Part shown: one piece after another, positions 44,525 through 53,972 of the stretch
How the letters are laid out: each line of letters starts with the position of its first letter
Numbering within the stretch: position 1 is the stretch's first letter
Assembly (NCBI RefSeq): GCF_025340265.1
Contig: NZ_CP022707.1
Coordinates: 1,116,501 to 1,180,500, forward strand
Direction of reading: 5' to 3'
Length of the DNA stretch: 64,000 nucleotides
Source: Novosphingobium sp. 9
GTDB lineage: Bacteria > Pseudomonadota > Alphaproteobacteria > Sphingomonadales > Sphingomonadaceae
The notes under the pieces: generated by a model
What the model saw: the letters and a program-made list of their open reading frames with translations, nothing else
What the model was told of the DNA's origin: nothing
Database searches by the model: none
Translations under genes and position numbers: made by a program

Positions 44525-45403
44525 ATGCGATGCGCCTCTTCCTTTCCGCTGCTGATCGGCCCGCTGCTTCTGGCTCCGTTGCTGGCCGGATGCGGAAGCG
44601 GTGACGGCGATGCTCCGGCGGACAGCGCCAGCGCAGTGCCGGCCAGCGTGACGATGTCGCGTGCCGCAGGTTCGTCCGAGCCGGTCGAGCCGGTGCATGT
44701 GGTGGCAAAGTCCGTGTTCGCCCCGCCCGGAGCCATTCCAGCCGACGACGCCTCATCCGTGGGGGCGACGGCCACGCCTGCACAGGCGGTGGAGGACGGG
44801 GGCTCCGATGGCGCTGCATCGGTGGATGCGCCGGGCCCTGCTCCGGCTCCTACTCCGGCGCCCGCACCGATACCCACCCCGCTGGCAACACCGCTGCCGG
44901 AAAAGCCTGCGGCGCCCGGCCCGAAGTCGATGCCCAGCCCGAAGCCGGTCTCGGGCTCCGCTGCCAGACCGGCAATGGTCAGCCCGGTCGGCGATACCTC
45001 GGCCTATCCGGTCGGGCCGAGCGTACCGGTGAGGCCGGGTTACTACGCGACCGGCGACACCCCGTGCGACAGGGTGAGCGCCCGAACCGTGCTGGTGCTC
45101 TACCGCGACGGGATGGACAGCGCCGCTGGCTCCTGCGCGTGGAGCGAGGTGCAGCCTGTGGCGGGCGCAGGTGCAGCTGCGAGTGTATCCGGAAGCTGGC
45201 GGGTGACGCGGCGCTGTCTGGTCGGCCAGCAGGAAGGCGTCAGCGACGGCACCCCTTATGTCCGCCATGCGCGGATCACGCTGGCAGGCAAGGGCGCGTT
45301 CGTGCTGCGCGACGAAGGCGGCGCGGCGCCGATCCGGGCGAAGTGGTGCCCGCAGGCGAGCCTGCCCGAACCTTGGCGCTCGCAGCCGCCGATCGGGGGC
45401 TGA
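44525..45403 (+). CDS. Proline-rich lipoprotein, unknown function
   Basis: This 292-residue protein has a lipoprotein signal (LLIGPLLLAPLLAGC, Cys near residue 23). A long Ala/Pro/Ser/Thr-rich disordered region (about residues 35-165, with APAPTPAPAPIPTP) follows. The C-terminal globular domain of about 115 residues has four cysteines (TPCDRVSA, GSCAWSEV, RRCLVGQ, AKWCPQA), likely two disulfides. No family is recognised. The architecture suggests a periplasmic domain tethered to the outer membrane. It follows topoisomerase IB by 98 bases. Confidence 0.65.
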   Translation: MRCASSFPLLIGPLLLAPLLAGCGSGDGDAPADSASAVPASVTMSRAAGSSEPVEPVHVVAKSVFAPPGAIPADDASSVGATATPAQAVEDGGSDGAASVDAPGPAPAPTPAPAPIPTPLATPLPEKPAAPGPKSMPSPKPVSGSAARPAMVSPVGDTSAYPVGPSVPVRPGYYATGDTPCDRVSARTVLVLYRDGMDSAAGSCAWSEVQPVAGAGAAASVSGSWRVTRRCLVGQQEGVSDGTPYVRHARITLAGKGAFVLRDEGGAAPIRAKWCPQASLPEPWRSQPPIGG

Positions 45404-45539
45404 GGTGCGGGAGCCGGTCGATGCATATGACTGGTCACATCCCAACCTGAACGCCTCGTTCAGATTTCGCGACAAACTGTTACGAAAGCCTGCATATACT
45501 GACATGAATGCGCGACAATCTGCGGGCAGACCGGCGCCC

Positions 45540-46325
45540 ATGCGCAAACCTCTCGTGGCTCTGGCCCCTCTCGCTCTCGCTTCCGTTCTGCTCGCGGCCT
45601 CGCCCGCCCTGGCCCAGATGGGCGATATGGGCGGCGGCATGGGTCAGATGGGCGGCATGGGCGACATGGGCGGCGGTGGCGGTCCGGGCGGTGGCGGCCA
45701 TCATGGCGGTGACGAGGGCGGCCCTCCGGGCGGGGGGGCGGCTCGTCCGCGTCCGCCCAAGCCGATGAAGCGCAAGGACTACGACAAGATCGTCGAGCAG
45801 ATGTTCGACGAAGCCGACGCCAACCACGACGGCACGGTGACGGTGGCCGAACTGCATGGTGTGGTCGAGGCCAAGCGCGAGGCGCTGATCCGTGCGCGCT
45901 TCACCGCGGTCGACGCCAACCATGACGGCACGATCTCCGCCGACGAGTTCATGGTCTGGCAAAAGCAGATGGGCTCTGCCGCATCGGACGAGGATAGCGC
46001 GTTTGGCGACCGCAACGGACCGATCCCCGATGCCATCATGCCCCATACCAAGGACGAGGGCGATCGCATGGCGCTGCGCCTGATCGAGCCGCTGACAGGC
46101 ACCGTCATCGCCAAGGCGAACACCAATTACGATGCGGGGGTCTCGCTGGCCGAACTGATCGCCTATGAAGGCAAGGCCTTCGAGGCGGCGGACAAGGATC
46201 ACGACGGCGAACTGTCGATGGACGAGCTGCGCCCGATGGATGGCCCCGATGGCCATCGGGGCGGATTCGGTGGTCGTCGCGGGCCGGGTGGTCCGGGCGA
46301 AGGTGGCCCGCCGCCTTCGGAGTAA
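45540..46325 (+). CDS. Secreted EF-hand calcium-binding protein
   Basis: The 261-residue protein has a signal peptide (LVALAPLALASVLLAASPALAQ), a Gly/Met-rich segment, and EF-hand loops DANHDGTVTVAE, DANHDGTISADE and DKDHDGELSMDE. A degenerate loop (NTNYDAGVSLAE) lies between the second and third. The tail is Gly/Pro-rich. It probably binds calcium in the periplasm. Start 45540 was chosen for a compact signal peptide; ATG 45504 would add 12 residues. It could buffer calcium or regulate a partner; no function is known. Confidence 0.8.
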   Translation: MRKPLVALAPLALASVLLAASPALAQMGDMGGGMGQMGGMGDMGGGGGPGGGGHHGGDEGGPPGGGAARPRPPKPMKRKDYDKIVEQMFDEADANHDGTVTVAELHGVVEAKREALIRARFTAVDANHDGTISADEFMVWQKQMGSAASDEDSAFGDRNGPIPDAIMPHTKDEGDRMALRLIEPLTGTVIAKANTNYDAGVSLAELIAYEGKAFEAADKDHDGELSMDELRPMDGPDGHRGGFGGRRGPGGPGEGGPPPSE

Positions 46326-46449
46326 GGGCCAGGTATTGCGGCGCTGCGGGCGCGGGATGCCACCCACTACGAATTAACCGACAGCGAATAACAGAACGGG
46401 GCGGCGAACCATCGGTCCGCCGCCCCGCCATTTTTCCGTTTTCGGTATT

Positions 46450-46860
46450 TCAGTGGCCGCGGTGTCCGCCGCCCTGGTGGCCGCCACCGCCTTGATGTCC
46501 GCCACCCTGCGGGTTGCCGCCGCGGAAGTTGGGCATCTGGTTGCCGCGCTGCGGGTGCATCTCGCCCCGGAACTGGCGGAAGTTGTGCTGGCCCTGCGGC
46601 GCATCGCGGCGGAAGTGTCCCGGATCGCCGCGACGATAGCGATGGTCGCGCCCGTTGCCGCGATACCAGAAGTAACCGTCGCTGCCCCAGTAGCCGTCGT
46701 AGATCGAGCCGTAATAGCCGTCGTACCAGCCGTCATAGGGATAGGGCGCGCCGTAATCCATGTAGCCGATGCCGCCGCCATAGCCGTAGCCATCGTCGTA
46801 ACAGCCGGAAAGCGAAGCGACGCCGCCCAGAAGCGCGACGGCAAGTAGTGTCCTTTTCAT
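46450..46860 (-). CDS. Gly/Tyr-rich small lipoprotein, stress-promoter linked
   Basis: The 136-residue protein has a lipobox (VASLSGC, Cys at residue 20), then a Tyr/Gly-rich domain (YDDGYGYGGGIGYMDYG) and a His/Gly/Gln-rich tail with GGGHQGGG repeats. The tail could bind metal ions. No family is recognised. A perfect EcfG-type promoter lies about 100 bases upstream on its strand. Start MKRTLLAVALLGG is clear; the longer upstream frame would bury the signal peptide. Confidence 0.7.
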   Translation of the reverse strand: MKRTLLAVALLGGVASLSGCYDDGYGYGGGIGYMDYGAPYPYDGWYDGYYGSIYDGYWGSDGYFWYRGNGRDHRYRRGDPGHFRRDAPQGQHNFRQFRGEMHPQRGNQMPNFRGGNPQGGGHQGGGGHQGGGHRGH

Positions 46861-46952
46861 GGCGACCTCTCGTGTGACCAGTCCGAAGCGCAATTCGCGC
46901 CCGCGAAGGCGGGTGGTATGCACCAGTGAACATGTCTGTGTGCTGACTGGTA

Positions 46953-46978
46953 AACGTACGGAAACACTCGGCGGTTCC
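46953..46978 (-). promoter_or_regulatory. EcfG-type promoter for the Gly/Tyr-rich lipoprotein
   Basis: On the reverse strand GGAAC (complement of 46974-46978), 17 bases, CGTT (complement of 46953-46956). It directs transcription to the gene starting at 46860. Confidence 0.7.
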
Positions 46979-47082
46979 GGACAGGCGCCCGAGGCTGGCC
47001 CGAGGCTGGCCCGAGGTTGGCCCAAGGTTGGCAAGGCGATGCTGGCGAAAGGCGCGTTTGCGCGCTATGAGCCGCCGCCATC

Positions 47083-48084
47083 ATGGACTCCCCTCTCATG
47101 CCCTCGACACATATGTCTCCCGCGACACCTGCTCCGGAAGCCGGACCGTTCACGGTCGCGGCGCTCTATCACTTCACGCCGTTCGCCGATCCGGCCGCCC
47201 TGCGTGCGCCGCTGCTGGCGCTGTGCGAGGCGCAAGGGATTTTCGGGACGCTGCTGCTGGCGCGAGAGGGGATCAACGGCACCGTCGCCGGAACCGCGCC
47301 CGCGATCGCCGCGCTGCTCGCGCATATCCGTGCGCTGCCGGGGTGCGAGGGGATCGAGGTGAAGTTCTCCGAGGCCTCGGCGATGCCCTTCCACCGCACC
47401 AAGGTGCGCGTGAAGAAGGAGATCGTGACGATGGGCGAGCCGGACATCGACCCGACCGCCTCGGTCGGCACCTATGTCGCCCCGCAGGACTGGAACGCGC
47501 TGATCTCGGACGCGAACACCATCGTCATCGACACGCGCAACGACTACGAGGTCGCCGCCGGGACGTTCAAAGGCGCCATCGATCCGCAGACCAAGAGCTT
47601 CCGCGAGTTTCCGGGCTGGTTCCGGGCCGAGCGCGAGCGCCTGCTCGCCGCCTCGCCCGACGGCACGCCGCCCAGGGTCGCGATGTTCTGCACCGGCGGC
47701 ATCCGCTGCGAGAAGTCCACCGCGTTCCTCAAGCAGGAGGGCGTCGAGGAGGTCTATCACCTACAGGGCGGCATCCTGAAGTATCTGGAGACCGTGCCCG
47801 AGGAAGACAGCCTGTGGCAGGGCGAATGCTTCGTGTTCGACGGGCGGGTGAGCGTGGGCCATGCGCTGGTCGAGGGCGCGCACACGCTGTGCCACGCCTG
47901 CCGCCGCCCGGTGAACGAGGCCGAACGCGCCTCGCCGCTCTACGAGGACGGCGTCAGTTGCCCGGCCTGCTACGACGAGCGCACCGACGAACAGCGCGCC
48001 GGCTATCGCGAGCGGGCGAGGCAGGAGGCCCTCGCCGCCGCACGCGGGGTGGCGCACGTGGGAGCCAGACGCGACCCTCGCTGA
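47083..48084 (+). CDS. trhO: TrhO, tRNA uridine(34) hydroxylase (rhodanese-related, UPF0176)
   Basis: The 333-residue protein has an N-terminal acylphosphatase-like domain ([31 protein letters not shown]). A rhodanese domain with active cysteine in [18 protein letters not shown] (near residue 205) follows, and then a C-terminal cysteine-containing zinc-binding region ([28 protein letters not shown]). Members hydroxylate U34 of tRNAs using molecular oxygen. Two starts are possible (47083 and 47098). Confidence 0.92.
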   Translation: MDSPLMPSTHMSPATPAPEAGPFTVAALYHFTPFADPAALRAPLLALCEAQGIFGTLLLAREGINGTVAGTAPAIAALLAHIRALPGCEGIEVKFSEASAMPFHRTKVRVKKEIVTMGEPDIDPTASVGTYVAPQDWNALISDANTIVIDTRNDYEVAAGTFKGAIDPQTKSFREFPGWFRAERERLLAASPDGTPPRVAMFCTGGIRCEKSTAFLKQEGVEEVYHLQGGILKYLETVPEEDSLWQGECFVFDGRVSVGHALVEGAHTLCHACRRPVNEAERASPLYEDGVSCPACYDERTDEQRAGYRERARQEALAAARGVAHVGARRDPR

Positions 48085-48237
48085 GGCTGGTATTGTACGG
48101 GACGGGCGCGTCTGCGCCTGAGTTCTATGTCCGCGAACAGATGCGGATGGCCTGCAAACGTCCCGTTGCCGTTGTTAAAATCCTGTCGTCGTCCCGGCGA
48201 AGCTGGGATTCTTTGCGACATCTTCGCACGCCCCTTT

Positions 48238-48520
48238 CCTCGTCATTCCCGCGAAGGCGGGAATCCAGTAGCGACCTTGCGATAAGGGATGCCTGCCGAC
48301 CTGATCCCTCCATTCTCGCCCTGGCACAAAACATTACCTCCTGCGCAAGCACCGCACCTGATCGAAAAGGGAAATCCGCCGTGGTGCGATCTCGCCAGCG
48401 ATCTCGCCAGCGATCTCGGTTTCGACGCGTTGCGCCGACTGGATTCCCGCCTTCGCGGGAATGACGAAAGTTGAAGTGAAGCGGTCGTATGACCGCAATC
48501 CACCCATAACAGACGTCGCA
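48238..48520 (-). repeat. Dispersed palindromic element, copy 2 (reverse orientation)
   Basis: It starts with CGTCATTCCCGCGAAGGCGG and ends near ACAGACGTCGC, with ATTCCCGCCTTCGCGGGAAT near 48445. Read in reverse it aligns with the element at 42062-42365, including the outer GCGACGTCTGTTATGG arm. It contains an extra tandem GATCTCGCCAGC unit. It carries no coding potential of its own. The surrounding gap 48085-48640 holds no gene. Confidence 0.75.
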
Positions 48521-48567
48521 CTGGCCCACCCCGTTCGGCTAGGTCACTGCGTTCCCAAGCCTTCCGG

Positions 48568-48589
48568 GCCCTCCCGCAGGCGGGAGGGC
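48568..48589. repeat. Perfect GC palindrome next to the dispersed element
   Basis: GCCCTCCCGC-AG-GCGGGAGGGC can form a very stable hairpin. It lies between the repeat and the end of the reverse-strand Crp/Fnr gene and may act as its terminator, though no T-run follows. Confidence 0.5.
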
Positions 48590-48640
48590 AAGGCAAGATC
48601 TGGAAGAGCGCAGCGGGGTGGCCAGCCCCAGGCATACCGC

Positions 48641-49351
48641 TCAGTTCTTCGGGTATACCCCGCCCAGCACCGTCTCGAAGTGGCGGCGGACGTGGGTGTT
48701 GCAGTTGCAGGCCCGCTCGGCGAGTTCGATGGGCTTGAGCACCTCGATCCCGCCGCGCCGGGTGCGCAGCAGGCCTTCGGCCTTGAAGCGCTGGAGCACG
48801 CGGCTGGCGTAGCTGCGCCCGATGCCCATCATCGAGGCGAGCTGCTCCTGCGTCATCGTCACCTCGTTGCGCCCGATCCGCTCGACCGCGGCGGTCAGCC
48901 ACTTGGCGGCGCGCTGCTCGATGGTGTGGACGGCATTGCAGGCGATCGACTGGAACACCTGCGCCATCACGCAATCGGCATAGCGCGCAAAGAGATGGCG
49001 CACCGCCGCGTTTTCCTGCTTGATCGCGTCGAGTTCACGCACCGGCAGGCGCAGATAGCGACCGCCGTGCAGCACGTTGGCCCGCGCATAGGACGGCAGC
49101 GCACCCTGGCTGACGATCCCGCCCAGCGCGCCCTCGCGCCCGACCATGATCGTCTCCACCGCGATCCCGCTGTCCAGCAGCACGAAGTACGAACTGAGCG
49201 CGTCGCCGCAGGGGAAATAGCAGTAATCGACGTTGTCGCCGCTCTCGTAGATGACGTGCCCCTGATGAAAGTGCACCTCCTCCAGCCGCGTTTCGAGCTG
49301 GTGCCGGTCGGCGTCGAGCAGCACGGCCATGAGGTCGTTGCCAGGTGCCAT
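48641..49351 (-). CDS. Crp/Fnr-family transcriptional regulator
   Basis: The 236-residue protein has an N-terminal cyclic-nucleotide-like beta barrel (VHFHQGHVIYESGDNVDYCY, then MVGREGALGGIVS) and a C-terminal winged helix (MTQEQLASMMGIGRSYASRV). The FNR cluster cysteines at the N-terminus are missing, so oxygen sensing by 4Fe-4S is unlikely. The C-terminal tail holds a CNCNTH segment. The effector is unknown. Start at MAPGNDLMAVLL fits the family; the upstream frame is not conserved-looking. Confidence 0.87.
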   Translation of the reverse strand: MAPGNDLMAVLLDADRHQLETRLEEVHFHQGHVIYESGDNVDYCYFPCGDALSSYFVLLDSGIAVETIMVGREGALGGIVSQGALPSYARANVLHGGRYLRLPVRELDAIKQENAAVRHLFARYADCVMAQVFQSIACNAVHTIEQRAAKWLTAAVERIGRNEVTMTQEQLASMMGIGRSYASRVLQRFKAEGLLRTRRGGIEVLKPIELAERACNCNTHVRRHFETVLGGVYPKN

Positions 49352-49801
49352 CGGGGGTTTTCTCCGTCGCTTGAGGCCGGATCGCTCCCTCCTGCTCCCT
49401 GTTTTCGGGAGCGCGGACGCATCCGGCGGTTGTCTCGGTTCGACAGGGAAATGCGAGCGCGCGCAGGAGGTTCCCATCTTTCGCCGGATATGGCCACTTT
49501 TGAACAGACACCGGTGCAATAGAGGCATAAACGTTCACCAGGAACATTTCCCGGCCTCGGGCATTTGCGGATACCGTAAGGTTTTCCCAGACCGCCGCGC
49601 GACATAAGTCCATCGGCTCAGGGACTTGCCAGATCTTGCATGCACGGGCGCTTGCAGGAAACTTCGTTTGCTATACGGGAGCGTGATGCGGATCGTTGAC
49701 CACCTGTCGGGAGGCCTGCACGACACCGCTTTTCGGTGCATGCTCGCCCCAACTCTCTTCTCCACGTCGGCCTGCGTTCCGGCGCTCGAGGGCCTGTCGG
49801 C
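49352..49801. other. Non-coding gap between Crp/Fnr and phytochrome genes
   Basis: About 450 bases with divergent promoters expected for the flanking genes. No EcfG-type promoter with both elements, no hairpin with a T-run and no convincing small gene was found. The long reverse frames here are GC shadows of the phytochrome gene. Confidence 0.5.
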
Positions 49802-52387
49802 ATGACCGAGACCATGCCTTCCGCCCATGATACGGCCACCGTCGACCTGACGACCTGCGATCTCGAGCCGATCCACATCATCGGCCGCATCCAGAGCTTC
49901 GGCTGGCTGATCTCGTTCTCCAGCGACTGGATCATCAACCACGTCTCGATGAACTGCGAGGCGCTGTTCGGCGAGGCTCCGCAGGACATGGTGGGCGTGC
50001 CCGCCGCCGGGTTCCTGTCGCCCAGCGCGCTGCACGATATCCGCTCGCGCCTGCAGGTGCTGGGCCACGGCGGCAGCGTGGAGCGCCTGTTCGAGGTGGA
50101 CCTGCGCGGCGACGGGCGGCTGTTCGACCTCGCCATCCATGCCTCGGGCCGCTCGTTCGTGGTCGAGATCGAACCGCATGAAGGCGGGCGCCGCCGCGAT
50201 TACGTGAGCTACGTGCGCCCGATGATCGACCGGCTGCGCGATGCGGAAAGCGTCGAGAAGCTCTGCGCCTCTGCCGCCCGCCACTTGCGCGGGCTGACCG
50301 GCTTCGACCGGGTGATGGTCTACCGCTTCGATGCCGACGGCGCGGGCGAGGTGATCGCCGAGAGCCTGAACGGCATGGTCGACAGCTTCAAGGGCCAGCA
50401 CTTTCCGGCGTCCGACATCCCGGCGCAGGCGCGCAGGCTCTACACCCGCAACATGCTGCGCATCATCACCGACGTCGACGATCCCACGGTGCCGATCCAT
50501 CCCGCCACCGGGCCGAGCGGCGAGCCGCTGGACCTGTCGATGTCGGGCCTGCGCGCGGTCTCGCCGATCCATATCGAGTACTTGCGCAACATGGGCGTCA
50601 AGGCGTCGATGTCGGTCTCGATCATGCGGCGCGGCAAGCTGTGGGGGCTGATGGCCTGCCACCATTACGCGCCCTTGCGCCTGTCCTATTCGGTCCGCAC
50701 CGCCAGCGAACTGTTCGGCGAGTTCTTCGCCTATCTGCTCGACCAGAAGGAAACCGACGCGGCGATGGGCATGCGGCTCGATTCGCTGCGCCTGCATGAC
50801 GAGATCATGGCCCGCGTTGCCGCCGGCGGCACGCTGGTCGATGCCTTCGGCGACTTCTCGCTCTCGATCGGCCGGGTGATCCCCTTCGACGGCGCCGTGG
50901 CGTGGATCGATGGCGAGTTCATGCGCTACGGCGTCACGCCCGACGAGGCACAGTTCTCGAAACTGGCGCGCTTCCTCAACACCGCAGGCGCCAGCACGGT
51001 GTGGTCCACCGACCGCATCGCCACGCTGTTCGAGCCTGCCGCCGAATGGGCGGACCGCGCCGCAGGGCTGCTGGCGCTGCCGGTCAGCCGCACCCCGCGC
51101 GACTACATCGTGCTGTTCCGGCAGGAACATGTGCGCGAGGTCAAATGGGCGGGCAATCCCGAAAAGCCGGTGGAGCTTGGCCCCAACGGCGCGCGCCTGA
51201 CGCCGCGCAGCAGTTTCGAGCTGTGGAAGGAAGAGCGCCGGGGCCAGTCGCGCCCGTGGACCGAGGAGGAAGTGCAGGCCGCCGATGCGCTGCGCGTCAC
51301 CCTGCTCGAAGTCGTGCTGCGCCTGGCCGAAATCGCCAATGCCGAGCGTGACAAGGCCCATCGCCAGCAGGACATGCTGATCGCGGAACTGAACCACCGC
51401 GTGCGCAATATCCTCAACCTGATCCGGGGGCTCGTCACCCAGAGCAAGGACGGCGCGAAGACGATCGACGACTTTGCCGAGATCGTCGGCAGCCGCATCC
51501 ACGCGCTGGCCCGCGCCCACGATCAGGTGACGCAGACCGACTGGTCGCCGTCCTCGATCTACAATCTCATCCGCACCGAGACCGACGCCTACGCCAGCCA
51601 CAGTCTCGACCGGGTGGTGATCGAGGGGCCGGACGCGATGATCGCGCCCAGCGCCTTCACCACGCTGGCGCTGGTGATCCACGAACTGATGACCAATTCG
51701 TGCAAGTACGGTGCGCTCTCGGATTCGCGCGGTACGGTCAACGTGGTGCTGTCGCGCGGGGACGACAGCTCGCTGGAGATCGACTGGCGCGAAAGCGGCG
51801 GGCCGCCGGTGAAAGCCCCGACCCGGCGCGGCTTCGGCTCGACCATCATCGAGCGCACGATCCCGCACGAGTTGGGCGGCAGCGCCTCGGTGGTCTATCC
51901 CGAAAGCGGCCTGCACGCGCTGTTCCTGATCCCCGACGAGCACATCGCGACTTTCGCCACGCCCACCGCCTCCCCGCGCGACCCCGGCCCGGTGCCGACC
52001 GAGAGCGAGATGCGCGACGACGGCTTCTTCAAGGGGGCCGCGCTGATCGTGGAAGACAATGTGATCATCGCCATGGAGGCCGAGGACCTGCTGCGCGGGA
52101 TCGGCTTCGAGGACTGCCGCATCGCCGGATCGGTGCGCGGCGCGCTCGACCTGATCGCCGAGACCGAGATCAGCTTCGCCATGCTCGACGTCAATCTGGG
52201 CAAGGATACCAGCGAACCGGTGGCAAGGGCGCTGTACGAGCGGGCGATCCCGTTCATCTTCGCCAGCGGCTATGGCGAGAACGCGATCCAGTCGGCAGAC
52301 CTCGGCAACGTGCCCACCGTCACCAAGCCCTATTCCGAGCGCGACGTGAAGAACGCCGTGGTGCGGCTGATGCAGGACCGGCTATAG
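49802..52387 (+). CDS. Bacteriophytochrome with HWE histidine kinase and C-terminal receiver
   Basis: The 861-residue red/far-red photoreceptor has an N-terminal PAS domain with Cys19 (TTCDLEPIHIIGRIQSFGW), the expected biliverdin attachment site. The GAF domain has FPASDIPAQARRLY and PIHIEYLRNMG, and the PHY domain has the tongue motif TPRSSFELWKEER. An HWE kinase follows (AELNHRVRNILNLIRGLV; HELMTNSCKYGALS), then a receiver (ALIVEDNVIIAMEAEDLL, phospho-Asp in FAMLDVNLGK, FIFASGYGE). No heme oxygenase gene is adjacent. Kinases of this class can feed PhyR. The start is MTETMPSAHD; the upstream in-frame ATG at 49736 is less likely. Confidence 0.93.
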   Translation: MTETMPSAHDTATVDLTTCDLEPIHIIGRIQSFGWLISFSSDWIINHVSMNCEALFGEAPQDMVGVPAAGFLSPSALHDIRSRLQVLGHGGSVERLFEVDLRGDGRLFDLAIHASGRSFVVEIEPHEGGRRRDYVSYVRPMIDRLRDAESVEKLCASAARHLRGLTGFDRVMVYRFDADGAGEVIAESLNGMVDSFKGQHFPASDIPAQARRLYTRNMLRIITDVDDPTVPIHPATGPSGEPLDLSMSGLRAVSPIHIEYLRNMGVKASMSVSIMRRGKLWGLMACHHYAPLRLSYSVRTASELFGEFFAYLLDQKETDAAMGMRLDSLRLHDEIMARVAAGGTLVDAFGDFSLSIGRVIPFDGAVAWIDGEFMRYGVTPDEAQFSKLARFLNTAGASTVWSTDRIATLFEPAAEWADRAAGLLALPVSRTPRDYIVLFRQEHVREVKWAGNPEKPVELGPNGARLTPRSSFELWKEERRGQSRPWTEEEVQAADALRVTLLEVVLRLAEIANAERDKAHRQQDMLIAELNHRVRNILNLIRGLVTQSKDGAKTIDDFAEIVGSRIHALARAHDQVTQTDWSPSSIYNLIRTETDAYASHSLDRVVIEGPDAMIAPSAFTTLALVIHELMTNSCKYGALSDSRGTVNVVLSRGDDSSLEIDWRESGGPPVKAPTRRGFGSTIIERTIPHELGGSASVVYPESGLHALFLIPDEHIATFATPTASPRDPGPVPTESEMRDDGFFKGAALIVEDNVIIAMEAEDLLRGIGFEDCRIAGSVRGALDLIAETEISFAMLDVNLGKDTSEPVARALYERAIPFIFASGYGENAIQSADLGNVPTVTKPYSERDVKNAVVRLMQDRL

Positions 52388-52960
52388 GAAGAGGCCGATG
52401 GGGCAGGGCGGGTAGAGCGGGGCAGGGCGGTCCCGCCAGCGCCCCACCTTGACCCGGTCCCGCCAATCCCTACAGGCGCGCATCCCCTGCGGGTTCGCTC
52501 ATGGGGCAGTACAAGGCTGAACATTGTCATTCGGCAAGGTTTGTCGCGGTTTTCCAGTGCGTTCGCGTGTCGGAAAGCGAGTCGGTGAACCGGGTTCGGG
52601 CCGGTCTTTCGGGGCGCATCGCGCGATTCGAAAAGGCGCAGGGCTCCGACCGTCAGGTGGCAAAGTAATCCGGTGCAGGGCGCCGGGTGGAGTGTTTTCG
52701 GCTCATGTGCGGCAAGGCTAACGCCTGCAGCTGTGGTTCTTCCGGTTTTCCGGTGAAGGGCCGTTGCAGGGGCGAAAAGCCGGTGCTGCACCTGACCTTC
52801 TTCTCTCTTCCCGTCGAAATGGACCGGCCCCGTACAGCGCTTATGCGTTTCATCGGGGGTGCGAAGGGTGCGTGCCGTGGTTCGTGGATCTGCTGGAAGA
52901 TCTGCAAGGAATACGCGGCCCGGATCCATCGCACTCCAAAAATTCGAAAGAAGAGTATAG
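52388..52960. other. Long leader/upstream region of the str operon
   Basis: About 570 bases precede rpsL with no convincing gene. The reverse-strand frames are not coding in appearance. A long untranslated leader with the main ribosomal promoter is expected here, but no unmistakable -35/-10 pair could be fixed by eye. Confidence 0.4.
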
Positions 52961-53332
52961 ATGCCCACTATCAACCAGCTGGTCCGCAAGGGCCGCGAGC
53001 CGCAGAAGGCCAAGTCCAAGGTCCCTGCGATGGAGCAGAACCCGCAGAAGCGCGGCGTTTGCACCCGCGTCTACACGACCACCCCGAAGAAGCCGAACTC
53101 GGCACTTCGCAAGGTCGCCAAGGTCCGTCTGACCAACAGCCGCGAAGTCATCTCGTACATTCCGGGTGAAGGCCACAACCTGCAGGAGCACTCGGTTGTG
53201 CTCATCCGCGGCGGCCGCGTCCGCGATCTTCCCGGCGTTCGCTACCACATCCTGCGCGGCGTGCTCGACACGCAGGGCGTCAAGGATCGCAAGCAGAGCC
53301 GCTCGAAGTACGGCGCCAAGCGTCCGAAGTGA
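52961..53332 (+). CDS. rpsL: 30S ribosomal protein S12
   Basis: The 123-residue protein is the decoding-centre protein S12. [15 protein letters not shown] at the start, [20 protein letters not shown] with the lysine linked to streptomycin response, and [20 protein letters not shown] are standard. It is the first gene of the str operon. AAGAAGAG upstream of the ATG is the ribosome site. Unlike many genomes, a palindromic repeat rather than a short spacer separates it from rpsG. Confidence 0.98.
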   Translation: MPTINQLVRKGREPQKAKSKVPAMEQNPQKRGVCTRVYTTTPKKPNSALRKVAKVRLTNSREVISYIPGEGHNLQEHSVVLIRGGRVRDLPGVRYHILRGVLDTQGVKDRKQSRSKYGAKRPK

Positions 53333-53457
53333 CCATGCCGGGGGCATGGTCATCCCAGCGAAAGCTGGGATCGCTGGCCTCCGAAGCTAAGGTCGGTTGA
53401 AACAGTTTATCGACGTCGCGCAAGGCCGGTAGCGGTCCCAGCTTTCGCTGGGATGAC
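53333..53457. repeat. Palindromic REP-type element inside the str operon
   Basis: The arms GTCATCCCAGCGAAAGCTGG (53349) and CCAGCTTTCGCTGGGATGAC (53438) are inverted and each is itself a hairpin (CCCAGC-GAAA-GCTGGG). A CCATGCC...GGCATGG hairpin lies just after the rpsL stop. It separates rpsL from rpsG. Confidence 0.75.
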
Positions 53458-53501
53458 GGGCTCCAAGGCACAAGCGGCGGTCTAATGAAGGAATTTGCGA
53501 C

Positions 53502-53972
53502 ATGTCACGTCGTCGTCGTCCCGAGAAGCGGGAAATCCTGCCTGATCCCAAGTTCGGTGATCTGGTTCTGTCGAAGTTCATGAACAACCTCATGCTCGAC
53601 GGCAAGAAGTCGGTCGCCGAATCGATCGTCTATGGCGCCATGACCACCATGGAAACCCGCGCCAAGGCCGATCCGGTCCAGCTGTTCCACGATGCGCTGA
53701 ACAACGTGAAGCCGCAGATCGAAGTCCGCAGCCGCCGCGTCGGTGGTGCGACCTACCAGGTTCCGGTCGAGGTTCGCCCCGAGCGCGCCCAGGCTCTCGC
53801 CATCCGCTGGCTGATCTCGGCGGCGCGCAACCGTCCCGAGACCACCATGGCGGCGCGTCTGTCGGGTGAGCTGCTCGACGCCGCGAACAACCGCGGCAAC
53901 GCGGTGAAGAAGCGCGAAGACACGCACCGCATGGCGGATGCGAACCGCGCGTTCTCGCACTACCGCTGGTAA
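53502..53972 (+). CDS. rpsG: 30S ribosomal protein S7
   Basis: The 156-residue protein nucleates the 30S head. It shows [57 protein letters not shown], and [20 protein letters not shown] at the end. AAGGAATTTG is upstream of the ATG. It lies between the palindromic repeat and fusA. Confidence 0.98.
   Translation: MSRRRRPEKREILPDPKFGDLVLSKFMNNLMLDGKKSVAESIVYGAMTTMETRAKADPVQLFHDALNNVKPQIEVRSRRVGGATYQVPVEVRPERAQALAIRWLISAARNRPETTMAARLSGELLDAANNRGNAVKKREDTHRMADANRAFSHYRW

Noticed and set aside
48243..48974. Reverse frame spanning the palindromic element and the Crp/Fnr end
   Set aside because: It crosses the repeat element and the shadow of a real gene and shows no domain of its own.
49535..51943. 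Reverse frame of about 800 codons opposite the phytochrome gene
   Set aside because: The forward protein has complete phytochrome motifs. The reverse one is compositional shadow.
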